NCBI GenBank assembly: GCA_023391835.1
Contig: JAEWAE010000078.1
Location: forward strand, 1-44,665
Source: Bacillota bacterium
GTDB taxonomy: Bacteria; Bacillota; Clostridia; Oscillospirales; Ethanoligenentaceae
Length of the DNA stretch: 44,665 nucleotides
Direction: 5' to 3'
Below, piece after piece: positions 15,869 through 24,686 of the stretch. A program made the position numbers and the translations under genes. Each line of letters begins with the position of its first letter. Position 1 is the first letter of the stretch. The notes below the pieces were generated by a model. That model was given only the letters and a program-made list of their open reading frames with translations, was not told where the DNA came from and searched no databases.

Positions 15869-16651
15869 ATGGAATACGACAAGTACGGCGATCTTTCCAT
15901 ATCGGGCTCGGGCAAGACCGGGGGCGGAGTATTCAACCGGGTGCATATCAGCGGTTCCGCCCAGATCACGGGCGACATCGAGTGCGCCGATTTCCACGCC
16001 GACGGCAGCTGCCATGTTTCCGGCTCGATGAAAGCCCGCACAGGCAGAATTTCCGGGTCGGCCCACGTCGTCGGCTCCGCTGAATTCGCCGACGGGCTCT
16101 CGGTGAGCGGTACCGGCCATATGGACGGCTGCGTCGGCGGGGGCCGGCTGTCGGTAAGCGGCTCGCTGCACATCGGCGGCGACGTGCAGGTCAAGGAGGC
16201 CGCGGTGAGCGGCTCGATGCACGTCGGCGGCAGTCTGGCGGCAAAAACGGCGCGGATTTCCGGGGAACTCACGGTGGGCGGCGACTGCGGCGCCGACACC
16301 TTCCGCGCCGAGGGCGGCCTGCGCATCGACGGGCTGCTCAACGCGGATACGGTGGAGCTGCGCCTGCACCCCTTTCACAACCGCATTCGGGAAATCGGCG
16401 GCGGCAGCATCCGGGTGGAGCAGGGCCACCGGGCGCTGGGTGTCCTGCTCCACGCATTCGTCGGCTCCGACTTCATCCTCACGGCGGATACGATCGAGGG
16501 CGACGAGGTCTGGCTGGAACACACAAAAGCCGCCGTTGTGCGCGGCAAACGCGTGACCATCGGCCCCGGCTGCGAAATCGGCCGGGTGGAATACGACGAA
16601 GACCTGCAGACGGACGGCGGCGCCAAAGTAGGCGAGAGCCGCAAGCGGTGA
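15869..16651 (+). CDS. Bactofilin-like polymer-forming protein (YhbE/YhbF type)
   Basis: The 260-residue protein consists mostly of repeated short strands with Gly-Ser-Ala turns (VSGSLHIGGDVQV, VSGSMHVGGSL, ISGELTVGGD), the pattern of the bactofilin right-handed beta-helix. Bactofilins polymerise without nucleotide at the inner membrane face and organise envelope enzymes. The last 70 residues (VELRLHPFHNRIREIGGG onward) are less repetitive and may cap the helix. The ATG follows GGATGGGGGG. It lies 58 bases after yhbD in the same operon. Confidence 0.85.
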   Translation: MEYDKYGDLSISGSGKTGGGVFNRVHISGSAQITGDIECADFHADGSCHVSGSMKARTGRISGSAHVVGSAEFADGLSVSGTGHMDGCVGGGRLSVSGSLHIGGDVQVKEAAVSGSMHVGGSLAAKTARISGELTVGGDCGADTFRAEGGLRIDGLLNADTVELRLHPFHNRIREIGGGSIRVEQGHRALGVLLHAFVGSDFILTADTIEGDEVWLEHTKAAVVRGKRVTIGPGCEIGRVEYDEDLQTDGGAKVGESRKR

Positions 16652-16692
16652 AGCCCTCCGTATTATCACTCATTATGCAAAGGAGTATTGAC

Positions 16693-18246
16693 ATGGAAAA
16701 CAAACCGGTCTGGGCCGCGGATCTTGGCAACGGGCAATACCGCAACCCAATCCTGTACGCGGATTATTCCGACCCCGACGCCATCCGGGTCGGCGACGAC
16801 TATTTTATGGTGGCCTCCAGCTTTTCCAACTCTCCGGCGCTGCCGCTGCTCCACTCGAAAGATCTGGTTGGCTGGCGGGTGGTCAACTATGTGCTGGATC
16901 GGCTGCCCTTCCCGGATTACGACACGCCCGCCCACGGCCGGGGGGTATGGGCGCCCTCCATTCGCTATCACGACGGCCTGTTCCGGGTCGTTTTCCCCAT
17001 GCCCGACGAGGGGATTTTCTGCTGCACCGCGGCGGACCCTTTCGGTAAATGGAGCGCGCCCTTCCCGATCCGGAAGGGGCGCGGCTGGATAGACCCCTGC
17101 CCCTTCTGGGATGACGACGGCAAAGCCTATCTGGTGAATGCGTTCGCCTTTTCCCGCAGCGGCATCAAAAGCACACTGCATCTGGCGCCGATGCGGACGG
17201 ATTGCAGCGGGCTGCTCGATGAAGGGCGGCACATTTTCGACGGGCACAACACGCAGCCGACCATCGAGGGACCCAAGCTCTATAAGCACGGCGGCTATTA
17301 TTACATATTTGCCCCCGCCGGCGGCGTCAAGCACGGCTGGCAAACCGTGCTGCGCGCGCAAAACATCTGGGGCCCCTATGAGGAAAAAATCGTGATGTTC
17401 CGCGGCGACAGCGCCGTCAACGGCCCCCACCAGGGCGCGTGGGTCACGACGCAGACGGGCGAGGACTGGTTTTTGCATTTTCAGGACGTAGGCGCCTGCG
17501 GACGGATCGTGCACCTGCAGCCCGTGCACTGGCAAAACGGCTGGCCGGTCATCGGGAACGACCCCGGCAATCAGGGTGTGGGCACCCCTGTTTCCGTCTG
17601 CCGAAAACCGGATGTGGGGCACGTCTGCCCGCCCGTCTATCCGGCGGACAGCGACGAGTTCGACGGCCCCGCCCTCGGGCTGCAGTGGCAATGGAACGCC
17701 AACCGGCAGGATGAATGGTTTCGACTCGGCGACGGCCGGCTGACGCTGACGGCGCAGCCCTGCACCGGCGCGCTGTGCGACATGCCGAGCCTGCTGCTTC
17801 AGAAATTTCCCGCCCCGGATTTTCAGGCGACGGCGCGGCTCGATATTTCCGATCTCGCGCCCGGGGATATAGCGGGTCTCATGGTCATGGGCCGTCTCTA
17901 CCGCGGCGCAGCCCTCCGAAAAACGGCGGGCGGCATCGACTTTCTCTCGGTGGGCGGCCGCATCGGCGGCACCGAGGAAAAGCGGGTGCTTTCCCACACG
18001 GAAATCGGCGGGGTGCTGTATCTGCGCCTCACCGTGCGGCAGGGCTGCGTGTGCCGGTTCGATTACAGCATCGACAACATGGGATTTCTGCCCATGGGCG
18101 AGGGCTTTACGGCCGAAGCCGGCGTATGGGTCGGGGCCAAATTCGGCCTTTTCTGCGCCGGCACGCAGACGGGCGGCGCGCTGCATGCGGATTGGGTGCG
18201 TGTCGAGCCCCCGGCCGACGGAGAGGCCGGCCCGGCGCGGGGATGA
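16693..18246 (+). CDS. GH43 family beta-xylosidase/alpha-L-arabinofuranosidase-like enzyme
   Basis: The 517-residue protein has an N-terminal five-bladed propeller of GH43 and a C-terminal concanavalin-like beta-sandwich. The expected acidic triad is visible: base Asp in YSDPDAIRVGDDYF, the pKa-modulating Asp in WIDPCPFWDDDGKAYL and acid Glu in TIEGPKLYKHGG. SDEFDGPALGLQWQWNAN marks the start of the C-terminal domain. There is no signal peptide, so it should act inside the cell on imported xylan- or pectin-side-chain oligosaccharides. The ATG lies seven bases after AAAGGAG. A strong terminator follows. Confidence 0.9.
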   Translation: MENKPVWAADLGNGQYRNPILYADYSDPDAIRVGDDYFMVASSFSNSPALPLLHSKDLVGWRVVNYVLDRLPFPDYDTPAHGRGVWAPSIRYHDGLFRVVFPMPDEGIFCCTAADPFGKWSAPFPIRKGRGWIDPCPFWDDDGKAYLVNAFAFSRSGIKSTLHLAPMRTDCSGLLDEGRHIFDGHNTQPTIEGPKLYKHGGYYYIFAPAGGVKHGWQTVLRAQNIWGPYEEKIVMFRGDSAVNGPHQGAWVTTQTGEDWFLHFQDVGACGRIVHLQPVHWQNGWPVIGNDPGNQGVGTPVSVCRKPDVGHVCPPVYPADSDEFDGPALGLQWQWNANRQDEWFRLGDGRLTLTAQPCTGALCDMPSLLLQKFPAPDFQATARLDISDLAPGDIAGLMVMGRLYRGAALRKTAGGIDFLSVGGRIGGTEEKRVLSHTEIGGVLYLRLTVRQGCVCRFDYSIDNMGFLPMGEGFTAEAGVWVGAKFGLFCAGTQTGGALHADWVRVEPPADGEAGPARG

Positions 18247-18274
18247 CGGCGGTCGAGCGGCCGCGGCAGACTGA

Positions 18275-18310
18275 GGGCCCGGCGTTCCACAGAGGAACGC
18301 CGGGCCCTTT
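18275..18310 (+). terminator. Bidirectional terminator between GH43 and cupin genes
   Basis: A perfect 14-base stem (18275-18288 with 18294-18307) with a five-base loop, then TTT. It separates two converging genes. Confidence 0.8.
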
Positions 18311-18328
18311 GCCATTGCCGGGCACCCT

Positions 18329-18676
18329 TTATTTCAAAAAATCTTCGCGCATGGGCGTAAAGATATCGACAAGTCGACCCGCTTCGAGGCAGACACAGCC
18401 GTGCGGCACATCGGGGTCGATATAGACGGTGTCGCCCTTCGCCACGTCGGCCTCTTTTCCGCCCACATTGTAACGGAACCGGCCTGCCACCACATAGGTG
18501 ATCTGGGTGTGGGGGTGCGTGTGCACGGCGCCGCGGGCACCGGTCTCAAACAGCACCTCCACGGTCATGAGATTTTTCCCATATGCCAGGATCTTCCGTC
18601 TGACTCCGCCGCCCAGCTCCTGGACGGTCTGCTTTTCGTTATAGAAGTACGGTCCGTTTTCAATTGTCTCGTTCAT
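18329..18676 (-). CDS. Small cupin domain protein
   Basis: The 115-residue protein is a single cupin barrel. Motif 1 is HTHPHTQITYVVAGRF, with a Gln in place of the usual metal-binding Glu; motif 2 is GDTVYIDPDVPHGC, with its His kept. Such proteins bind a metal and often act on sugars or uronates, or act as small sensors. AAGGAGG lies nine bases before the ATG at 18676. It is divergent from the glycerophosphodiesterase gene, with mirror-image promoters between them. Confidence 0.85.
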   Translation of the reverse strand: MNETIENGPYFYNEKQTVQELGGGVRRKILAYGKNLMTVEVLFETGARGAVHTHPHTQITYVVAGRFRYNVGGKEADVAKGDTVYIDPDVPHGCVCLEAGRLVDIFTPMREDFLK

Positions 18677-18746
18677 ACCGAAACTGCCTCCTTGTGATGT
18701 CGACACAATCCGATGGCCGGCCGACTGCGGGCCGGCTTCTGCATGT

Positions 18747-18833
18747 ATCGTAGCATCATCGGGGCGGGGTTGTCAATACGGGTGGGCCCCGGCCGCGCCC
18801 GTATTGACAGCGGCAGACGTTTCATGATATATT
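18747..18833. promoter_or_regulatory. Mirror-image divergent promoters in a 12-base inverted repeat
   Basis: TGTCAATACGGG (18771-18782) and CCCGTATTGACA (18798-18809) are perfect inverted copies, each holding a TTGACA -35 box facing outward. The minus -10 is TACGAT (18752-18747, spacer 18). The plus -10 is ATATAT or TATATT near 18827-18833. The cupin and glpQ-type genes would be fired from the same symmetric element. Confidence 0.65.
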
Positions 18834-18848
18834 GGAACGGTAAACGTG

Positions 18849-18891
18849 AGATATGGTGACGGACAGTGTCCGTTATTGTATCTCGCTTTTG
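18849..18891 (+). other. Hairpin in the leader of the glycerophosphodiesterase gene
   Basis: ACGGACA-G-TGTCCGT forms a perfect inner palindrome (about 18861-18875), flanked by GAGATA and TATCTC arms, then GCTTTTGTTTTGC. It lies about 100 bases before the gene and may be a leaky attenuator. Confidence 0.45.
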
Positions 18892-18986
18892 TTTTGCGGG
18901 GATTGCGGAAAATCCGGCGGCTTTCGGAGCCTGCCGTTTCCCCATCCAATCACCCGGGCCGCGCCGAAACCGACGGGAGGAACAAA

Positions 18987-19727
18987 ATGGCTGATCGAAC
19001 CAAAGTATGGGCTCACCGGGGCGCTTCTGCCTACGCGCCGGAAAATACGATGCCGGCCTTTGAAATGGCGGTATCCATGGGAGCCGACGGCATCGAGACC
19101 GACATCCATCTGACCACGGACGGAGTGCTCGTTGTCTGTCATGACGATATCCTCGACCGGGTCTCCAACGGCACGGGGCCGGTCTGTGAAAAAAGTCTGG
19201 CACAGCTCCGGGTGCTGGATTTCAGCAACGGCTTCGCCGCCTACCGGGGCGTGAAACTCCCTACGCTGCGGGAACTGTATACATTTGCAAAAGGAAAAGG
19301 GCTCTTTATCAATGTGGAACTCAAATATTCCGGTGACCGCTGGGATGAGACCAACGAAAAGACCGCCGCGCTGGCGGAAGAATTCGGCATGAGCGACCGG
19401 CTGATTTACTCGAGCTTCAAGGGGGAGCCGCTGCTGCAGCTCAAAAAGCTGGTTTCTTCGCCGGTGGCCCTGTTGTACAGTCAGCCCATCGACCGGCCCT
19501 GGGTAATGGCGAAGGAAAAAGGCTACGCCGCGCTGCACCCGGAATTTCACCGCATCTATGAGCAGAATATGGCCGCCCGCTGCCGTGAAGCGGGCATCCC
19601 CCTGCACCCGTGGACTCTCAACGAGCCGCAGGATCTGACAGACGCCATCCGTGCCGGCGTGGATGCCGTCATCACCAACAAGCCCGATCTGGCCCTGCGC
19701 ATCCGCCGGGAACTATGCGGCGCCTGA
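18987..19727 (+). CDS. Glycerophosphodiester phosphodiesterase (UgpQ type)
   Basis: The 246-residue cytoplasmic enzyme hydrolyses glycerophosphodiesters to sn-glycerol 3-phosphate and an alcohol. The TIM-barrel motifs are AHRGASAYAPENT with the catalytic His, GADGIETDIHLTTDGVLVVCHDD with the metal-binding Glu and Asp and the second His, NVELKY, and the C-terminal LHPWTLN and GVDAVITNKP. GGGAGG precedes the ATG. It has no signal peptide. A HAD phosphatase gene follows 36 bases downstream, probably in the same transcript. Confidence 0.94.
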   Translation: MADRTKVWAHRGASAYAPENTMPAFEMAVSMGADGIETDIHLTTDGVLVVCHDDILDRVSNGTGPVCEKSLAQLRVLDFSNGFAAYRGVKLPTLRELYTFAKGKGLFINVELKYSGDRWDETNEKTAALAEEFGMSDRLIYSSFKGEPLLQLKKLVSSPVALLYSQPIDRPWVMAKEKGYAALHPEFHRIYEQNMAARCREAGIPLHPWTLNEPQDLTDAIRAGVDAVITNKPDLALRIRRELCGA

Positions 19728-19763
19728 CGGCTGTACGGGGAGACGGACACCGCGGAGGTTTTT

Positions 19764-20396
19764 ATGCGTTTTTTCCATTATATATGGGATTTTGACGGCA
19801 CGCTGTTCGATTCCTATCCGCACATCGTATGGGCACTCGGGGCGGCGCTGGGGGATTTCGGCGTAACGGAGCCGGCCGGCAGCCTGCTGCCATGGCTGAA
19901 ACAGTCGGTGACCCGCGCGGTCGGGCACTTTGCGCAAATATACAGTCTGGATTCCCCGGCCCTGCGGGAGCGGTATGATTTTTATGAGGCGCACGACCTC
20001 GCCCGCTGCCCGGTCGTACCCTACGACGGCGCGCGGGATGTCTGCCGGGCAATCACCCGCCGCGGCGGGCAGAATTTTCTCTATACCCATCGGGGGGTCT
20101 CCGCGACCGCCTATCTGCGGCAGTTTGGGATGGACGGCCTTTTTGCGGGCGCCGTGACGGCCGACGACGGATTTCCTCCCAAGCCGGCCCCGGATGCCAT
20201 CCGGCATCTCCTCGCCGCATACGGGCTCGACGGCGGGCGTACCCTTATGGTCGGCGACCGGGAAATCGACGTCACGGCGGGCACAAACGCCGGCGTTTCC
20301 GGCTGCCTGTTTGACCCGGACGGGTTTTACCGTGATTTTCCGGCGGCCTGCACGGTCCGGAGCTTTCCAGAGTTTGCCGACCGATTTTTGAAATAG
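19764..20396 (+). CDS. HAD-IA family phosphatase
   Basis: The 210-residue protein has all four haloacid dehalogenase motifs: nucleophile Asp in WDFDGTLFDS, the motif II Thr in YTHRG, the Lys in KPAPD and the acidic pair in MVGDREIDVTAG. A helical cap lies between motifs I and II, as in phosphoglycolate-phosphatase-like enzymes. The substrate is unknown. GGAGG precedes the ATG. The stop codon abuts the remains of a heparinase-like gene with no gap. Confidence 0.9.
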   Translation: MRFFHYIWDFDGTLFDSYPHIVWALGAALGDFGVTEPAGSLLPWLKQSVTRAVGHFAQIYSLDSPALRERYDFYEAHDLARCPVVPYDGARDVCRAITRRGGQNFLYTHRGVSATAYLRQFGMDGLFAGAVTADDGFPPKPAPDAIRHLLAAYGLDGGRTLMVGDREIDVTAGTNAGVSGCLFDPDGFYRDFPAACTVRSFPEFADRFLK

Positions 20397-20399
20397 CGG

Positions 20400-20808
20400 G
20401 CCGAGACCACTTTTTCTGCGTCCGTTTCAAGAAGCGCGCAGGGTGGCCGCTCGTTTGGCTTCGCCGCCTATGACGACGACAACCTGCACAGCCTGACCCG
20501 TCGGTTTGTGTTCCGGCCCGACGAACGGGCGAAGTTCACCGTCACGGATTCGCTCCCTCCAGCCTGACCGAGCGGTTCCTCAGCTCCTTCGCCCCCGAAA
20601 CGGCGGGCGCCGCGTGGTGGCAATCCGAGGCCCCAAAGGCGCCGTCGTCATCCGTTTCGACCCGGAGGCGCTCACCTGCCGGCTGCACACCGACACCTAT
20701 CGCAACCACAGTGCGGTGGAAGAGACCGTCCACATTCTGGATTTTGAGTGGAACTATCTTTGCCCCGGCATGGCGGCTTCCTTCACCGTCGCCGTCCTCC
20801 CGGAATAG
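20400..20808 (+). pseudogene. Remnant of a heparinase II/III-like polysaccharide lyase
   Basis: Only C-terminal pieces remain, in three reading frames. Frame one (to the stop at 20565-20567) reads YDDDNLHSLTRRFVFRPDER. A second frame gives SLTERFLSSFAPE from about 20559. A third gives GAVVIRFDPEALTCRL and HSAVEETVHILDFEWNYL up to 20808. At least two frameshifts and the missing N-terminal part show decay. The family name is my reading of the end pattern and is only moderately sure. Confidence 0.55.
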
Positions 20809-20833
20809 GCCCCCACACTCAATTTTAGTCAAG

Positions 20834-20881
20834 CAGGACCGGCGCGAAGCCCCGTCAGGCGGGCACGCACCGGTCCTGTTT
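20834..20881. terminator. Hairpin between the remnant and the rhamnosidase gene
   Basis: CAGGACCGG (20834-20842) pairs with CCGGTCCTG (20870-20878), with short T-runs after it on the plus strand. It lies just beyond the end of the minus-strand rhamnosidase gene. Confidence 0.5.
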
Positions 20882-20931
20882 CGGCTTTTACGGTATGCCG
20901 CGCCCGCACGTTTCAGCCCGGCGGTTGCAGA

Positions 20932-23583
20932 TTATCCTTCATACGGATAGGCAAACGCATACTGCCCCGCGCCCAGTTCCCACGCGAGCGCGCCGCCCTG
21001 CACCATCGGCTGCACGGAATCCACAGCCGGGCCCTGCGCCGACACTTCCCGCCCCGCCGCGCCGGGCAGGCGCAGCGTCGCCGTCGCGTTTGGCGGTATG
21101 GCGACCGTCACGGTCAGCCGGCCGTCGCGCAGTTCCCAGCCGGATTCCACCCGGCCGAGAGGGCTGTCGAATTCGGCGCGGGCAAAACCGAGCCGTCGAT
21201 CGGGCTGCGGGGCAAACACAATGTGGCGAAAACCCGGCGCCGCCTCGTCGGGTCGGATGCCGGCCACCGTGCCGAAAAGCCAGTCGCCGATCGCGCCGTA
21301 GGCATAGTGGTTGAACGAATTCATGTCCCGGCTCCAGAAGCTGCCGTCGGGCCGGATGCCATCCCAATGTTCCCACATGGTGGTCGCGCCTCTGGTCACC
21401 GGATAAAGCCAGGAAGGATAATCGGTGCGCAGCAGCAGCGAATAGGCAAGCTCCGTCTGGCCGTTATCGCTGAGCGCATGGCAAAGATACGGCGTACCCA
21501 AAAAGCCGGTCGTCAGATGCCCACCGTCCTCTTCGATCCGCTTCGCCAGCGCTTTGACCGTACGGGCCCGGTCTTTTTCCCGCACCAGGTCAAACTGCAA
21601 AGCCAGCACCAGCGCCGTCTGGGTCTGGGAAACGATGCGTCCCGACGGGGTTATGAATTCCCGCCGGAAGGCCCGCCGGATTTTTTCATACAGCTCCGCG
21701 TACGTCTGCGCATCCTCCGACCGGCCGAGCGCCCCGGCCGCTCGTGAAAGCAGCCGCGCCGAGTTCGCATAAAAGGCCGTCGCCGTCAGATCGTTGGGCG
21801 TGGCGCCGAAATAACTGCCTTCCTTGGCGTCAAGTGCCAACCAGTCGCCGAAATGGAAGCCCGTGTCCCACAGGCACTCCCTCCGGGCATGGCGGCGGAT
21901 ATATTCGACCCAGCCTTTCATGCTGTCATACTGCTCGGCCAGCACACTGCGGTCGCCGGTCCATACGTAAACCGTCCACGGGACGATCACGGCGGCGTCC
22001 GCCCAGCCGCAAGAGGCATAATCATTGGGCCCGAGCACCTGCGGGACGACATGGGGCACTCCGCCGTCCGCGCGCTGGTCGGCCGTCACGTCGCGCAGCC
22101 ACTTTTTGAAAAACAGCGCCGTATCCATCTCGTAACAGGCGGTCGCCGCAAAAATCTGTGCGTCGCCCGTCCAGCCCAGCCGTTCGTCGCGCTGGGGGCA
22201 GTCGGTGGGCACATCGACAAAATTGCCCTCCTGCCCGCGATAGATATTTTCCGCCAGCTGATTGACCAGCGGCTCCGAGCAGGTGAAGCGCCCGGTACGC
22301 GCCATGTCGGAGTGTAACACTATGCCTTCGAAATCCGACGGTTCCACCTCGCCCGGATATTCGTCCACCCGCACGTACCGGAACCCCTGATAGGTAAAAT
22401 GCGGCTCGAAGACTTCCTCTTCCCCTCCCCGGAGGATATAGGTGACGGTCTGGGCGGCACCCCGCAGATTTTCGGTATAGAAATTTCCATCCCGGTCAAG
22501 CACTTCGGCATGACGGATCACGATCCGGCTGCCGCGCGGCCCGCGCACCCGCAGGCGCATCCAGCCAACCATATTCCGGCCCATATCCAGCACCGTCTCG
22601 CCGCGGGGCGTGTGCAGCAGCCCCACGGGCCGGACGGTCTCAATGCGGCGCACCGGGATATTTTCCTGCGGCACGACCCGGGAACGGTCCGCATCCAGCC
22701 GCATCACGGCGTGCCAGCCGCTGTCGTCGAAACCGGGCATATCCCAGCCGGCAGGCTCCCGCCGCGCATCGTATGTTTCGCCGTTATACAGCTCGCTTTC
22801 GAGAATGGGCCCGGCGGCCGTTCTCCAATTCCCGTCGGAAAGTAAGACCTGCCGGCTGCCATCCGCCAGGGTGATGTGCAGCTCGCACAGCAGCGCCCGG
22901 CGGCTGCCGTATTTTTCGCGGTTATTGTCGGTCCATCCGGCAAGATAGCCCTTATACCAGCCGTTGCCAAGCATGGCGCCGATCGCGTTGGCGCCCGGCC
23001 GCAGCAGCCCGGTCACGTCGTACGTCTGGTGCTGCAGGCGTTTGCCATAGCTCGTCCAGCCGGGGGTCAGGCAAAAATCCCCCACCCGGCTGCCGTTGAG
23101 GCGCAGCTCATACAGCCCCAGTGCCGTGACATAGGCGCGCGCCCGCACGATTTTGCCGGGCAGCGTAAATTCCCGCCGCAGCAGCGGGGCGGCGGATGTA
23201 TAGGGCGCGCCTTCCGCGTCGGCCGTGATGAAGTCGGCCCGCCAAAGGCCGGCGTCGAGGATACCGGTCTCAAAGAGTGCCGGTTCGCTCCATGGCATTG
23301 TTTCCCCGGTGGAAGTCGTGCCCGTCACGCGGAAACGATACGGCGTCATGGAATCCACAGCGACCCCGCAGGGGATGTGCAGACAATCGGATGAGACGAC
23401 CTCGCCGCTGTCCCACAGCGGCCGGGTAAAATCGCCGCCCTCCCCGTCGACCTGGATACGGTAACTTCGCTGCCTTATATCGGCGTCGTCGCTTTGCAGA
23501 TTCCAGCTGAACTGAGGGTATTTTTCACCGATGCCCAATGGATTCCGTCGGTATCCGCATTGAAGTCGGGTGATTTCTGTCAT
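20932..23583 (-). CDS. Alpha-L-rhamnosidase (GH78)
   Basis: The 883-residue enzyme removes terminal alpha-L-rhamnose from pectin side chains or plant glycosides. It has an N-terminal fibronectin-like part, a carbohydrate-binding-like domain (YELRLNGSRVGDFCLTPGW, MLGNGWYKGYLAGW), a beta-sandwich and an (alpha/alpha)6 barrel. The GH78 signature DCPQRDERLGWTGDAQ carries the acidic active-site residues, and MWEHWDGIRPDGSFWSRDMN supplies the distal Glu. A short C-terminal sandwich ends the protein. It has no signal peptide, so it is intracellular. An RmlD-like reductase gene lies upstream in the same direction. Confidence 0.95.
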   Translation of the reverse strand: MTEITRLQCGYRRNPLGIGEKYPQFSWNLQSDDADIRQRSYRIQVDGEGGDFTRPLWDSGEVVSSDCLHIPCGVAVDSMTPYRFRVTGTTSTGETMPWSEPALFETGILDAGLWRADFITADAEGAPYTSAAPLLRREFTLPGKIVRARAYVTALGLYELRLNGSRVGDFCLTPGWTSYGKRLQHQTYDVTGLLRPGANAIGAMLGNGWYKGYLAGWTDNNREKYGSRRALLCELHITLADGSRQVLLSDGNWRTAAGPILESELYNGETYDARREPAGWDMPGFDDSGWHAVMRLDADRSRVVPQENIPVRRIETVRPVGLLHTPRGETVLDMGRNMVGWMRLRVRGPRGSRIVIRHAEVLDRDGNFYTENLRGAAQTVTYILRGGEEEVFEPHFTYQGFRYVRVDEYPGEVEPSDFEGIVLHSDMARTGRFTCSEPLVNQLAENIYRGQEGNFVDVPTDCPQRDERLGWTGDAQIFAATACYEMDTALFFKKWLRDVTADQRADGGVPHVVPQVLGPNDYASCGWADAAVIVPWTVYVWTGDRSVLAEQYDSMKGWVEYIRRHARRECLWDTGFHFGDWLALDAKEGSYFGATPNDLTATAFYANSARLLSRAAGALGRSEDAQTYAELYEKIRRAFRREFITPSGRIVSQTQTALVLALQFDLVREKDRARTVKALAKRIEEDGGHLTTGFLGTPYLCHALSDNGQTELAYSLLLRTDYPSWLYPVTRGATTMWEHWDGIRPDGSFWSRDMNSFNHYAYGAIGDWLFGTVAGIRPDEAAPGFRHIVFAPQPDRRLGFARAEFDSPLGRVESGWELRDGRLTVTVAIPPNATATLRLPGAAGREVSAQGPAVDSVQPMVQGGALAWELGAGQYAFAYPYEG

Positions 23584-23666
23584 AACCGATCACTCCCATT
23601 TGATTCCGGCGGACGCCCACCTTGTCATGGTCATCCCGCTTATAAACAAGTATACCGTATATCACC

Positions 23667-23700
23667 GCGAAAATCCCGGTCGATTTTCATATCGACCGGG
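23667..23700 (-). terminator. Hairpin after the RmlD-like reductase gene
   Basis: CCCGGTCGA (23675-23683) pairs perfectly with TCGACCGGG (23692-23700); on the minus strand it is followed by ATTTTCG. It lies between the reductase and rhamnosidase genes. Confidence 0.55.
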
Positions 23701-23751
23701 GTGATCGTATCGTTTTGGGCGGCTTTCCGGCCGTGAAGCGCATGATTCCAG

Positions 23752-24594
23752 TCAGGCTTTCCCGTCCATCCGGGGCGGATCGGCGGCCAGACAGCGGATG
23801 ACATCCGAAATGGAAAAATGAAATGCCGGAGGTATTTCCGCCCGGCCCGGCAACACCGCCTGATAGCATTTCGGTTCCAGCTCCTGCGTCTGGAATCCCG
23901 GAGCCGGCAGCCCAAGCGCCTGCATCAGATTCCGCTGAAACTCCACATATTCGCAGATGTCGTCCGTCCCGACATGGAAAATACCGTACAGCCGATGGGC
24001 GAGAATATAGGCCGCCCATTCCGCAATCTGCATATTGGTCGTGTAATTGACATACAGGTTTCGATAGGTCGGGATCGGGGTGCCGGTCCGGGCCTCCTGA
24101 ATCAGCTTTTTGATGCGGGGGCAGTCGATGCCCCATATTTCCGGAATGCGGATAATCGTGCAGTTTTCGCCCAGCGTATCCCGAAGCAACGTTTCACAGG
24201 CGATTTTGAATTGGCCGTATTTGCTGGATGCCTTAGGGGCGTCCGCCTCCGTGTGCGGCGCTTTGGCAGCTCCGTCAAAGACATTGGCCGTGGAAAGATA
24301 CAGCATCCGTCCCCCCGGCTTGCGGGCGAGATAAGCGGCCGCCTCCCGGTGGGCCGCCAGCTGCTGGGGGAAACCGCCCACCAGGCAGGAAACCACCGTA
24401 TCCGGCTCTGCCCGGCACAGGATAGCGCGCAGCCTGTCGGCGTCATCCATCTCATACGTGAACATGGTGGGGTCGTCGGCATATTCCGGCCTCAGCCGAT
24501 GATACGTCCCATATACCTGCGGATAATCCCGCTTGAGTCGCTTGCGGATGCACGAGCCGGCATATCCGCTGGCACCTAAAATCAAGACTCTCAT
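23752..24594 (-). CDS. RmlD-like NAD(P)-dependent sugar reductase/epimerase (extended SDR)
   Basis: The 280-residue protein has a Rossmann start, LILGASGYAGS, the LSTANVFDG strand and the catalytic YGQFK Tyr-Lys pair. This places it near dTDP-4-dehydrorhamnose reductases and related extended SDRs. YVNYTTNMQIAEWAAYIL and GIFHVGTDD are typical of the C-terminal part. The reaction is not proven. GGGGG lies ahead of its ATG. It is the first GC-rich gene after the AT-rich island, and its leader begins with the fourth copy of the island repeat. Confidence 0.85.
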   Translation of the reverse strand: MRVLILGASGYAGSCIRKRLKRDYPQVYGTYHRLRPEYADDPTMFTYEMDDADRLRAILCRAEPDTVVSCLVGGFPQQLAAHREAAAYLARKPGGRMLYLSTANVFDGAAKAPHTEADAPKASSKYGQFKIACETLLRDTLGENCTIIRIPEIWGIDCPRIKKLIQEARTGTPIPTYRNLYVNYTTNMQIAEWAAYILAHRLYGIFHVGTDDICEYVEFQRNLMQALGLPAPGFQTQELEPKCYQAVLPGRAEIPPAFHFSISDVIRCLAADPPRMDGKA

Positions 24595-24656
24595 AAAATC
24601 CCCCTGTTAGATATAATTCGGGCGGCAATTTTGTGCTCGCTTAACCGTGATTATTT

Positions 24657-24686
24657 TCAATACTTTCTGCTGCCCGGCGTGCTCAT
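24657..24686 (-). repeat. Island repeat copy 4 (R4), with nine-codon frame
   Basis: It starts with ATGAGCAC, whose ATG overlaps the stop of the GNAT gene (ATGA), and encodes M-STPGSRKY-stop. The match to the other copies covers mainly the first 12 bases, so this copy is diverged. Confidence 0.4.
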
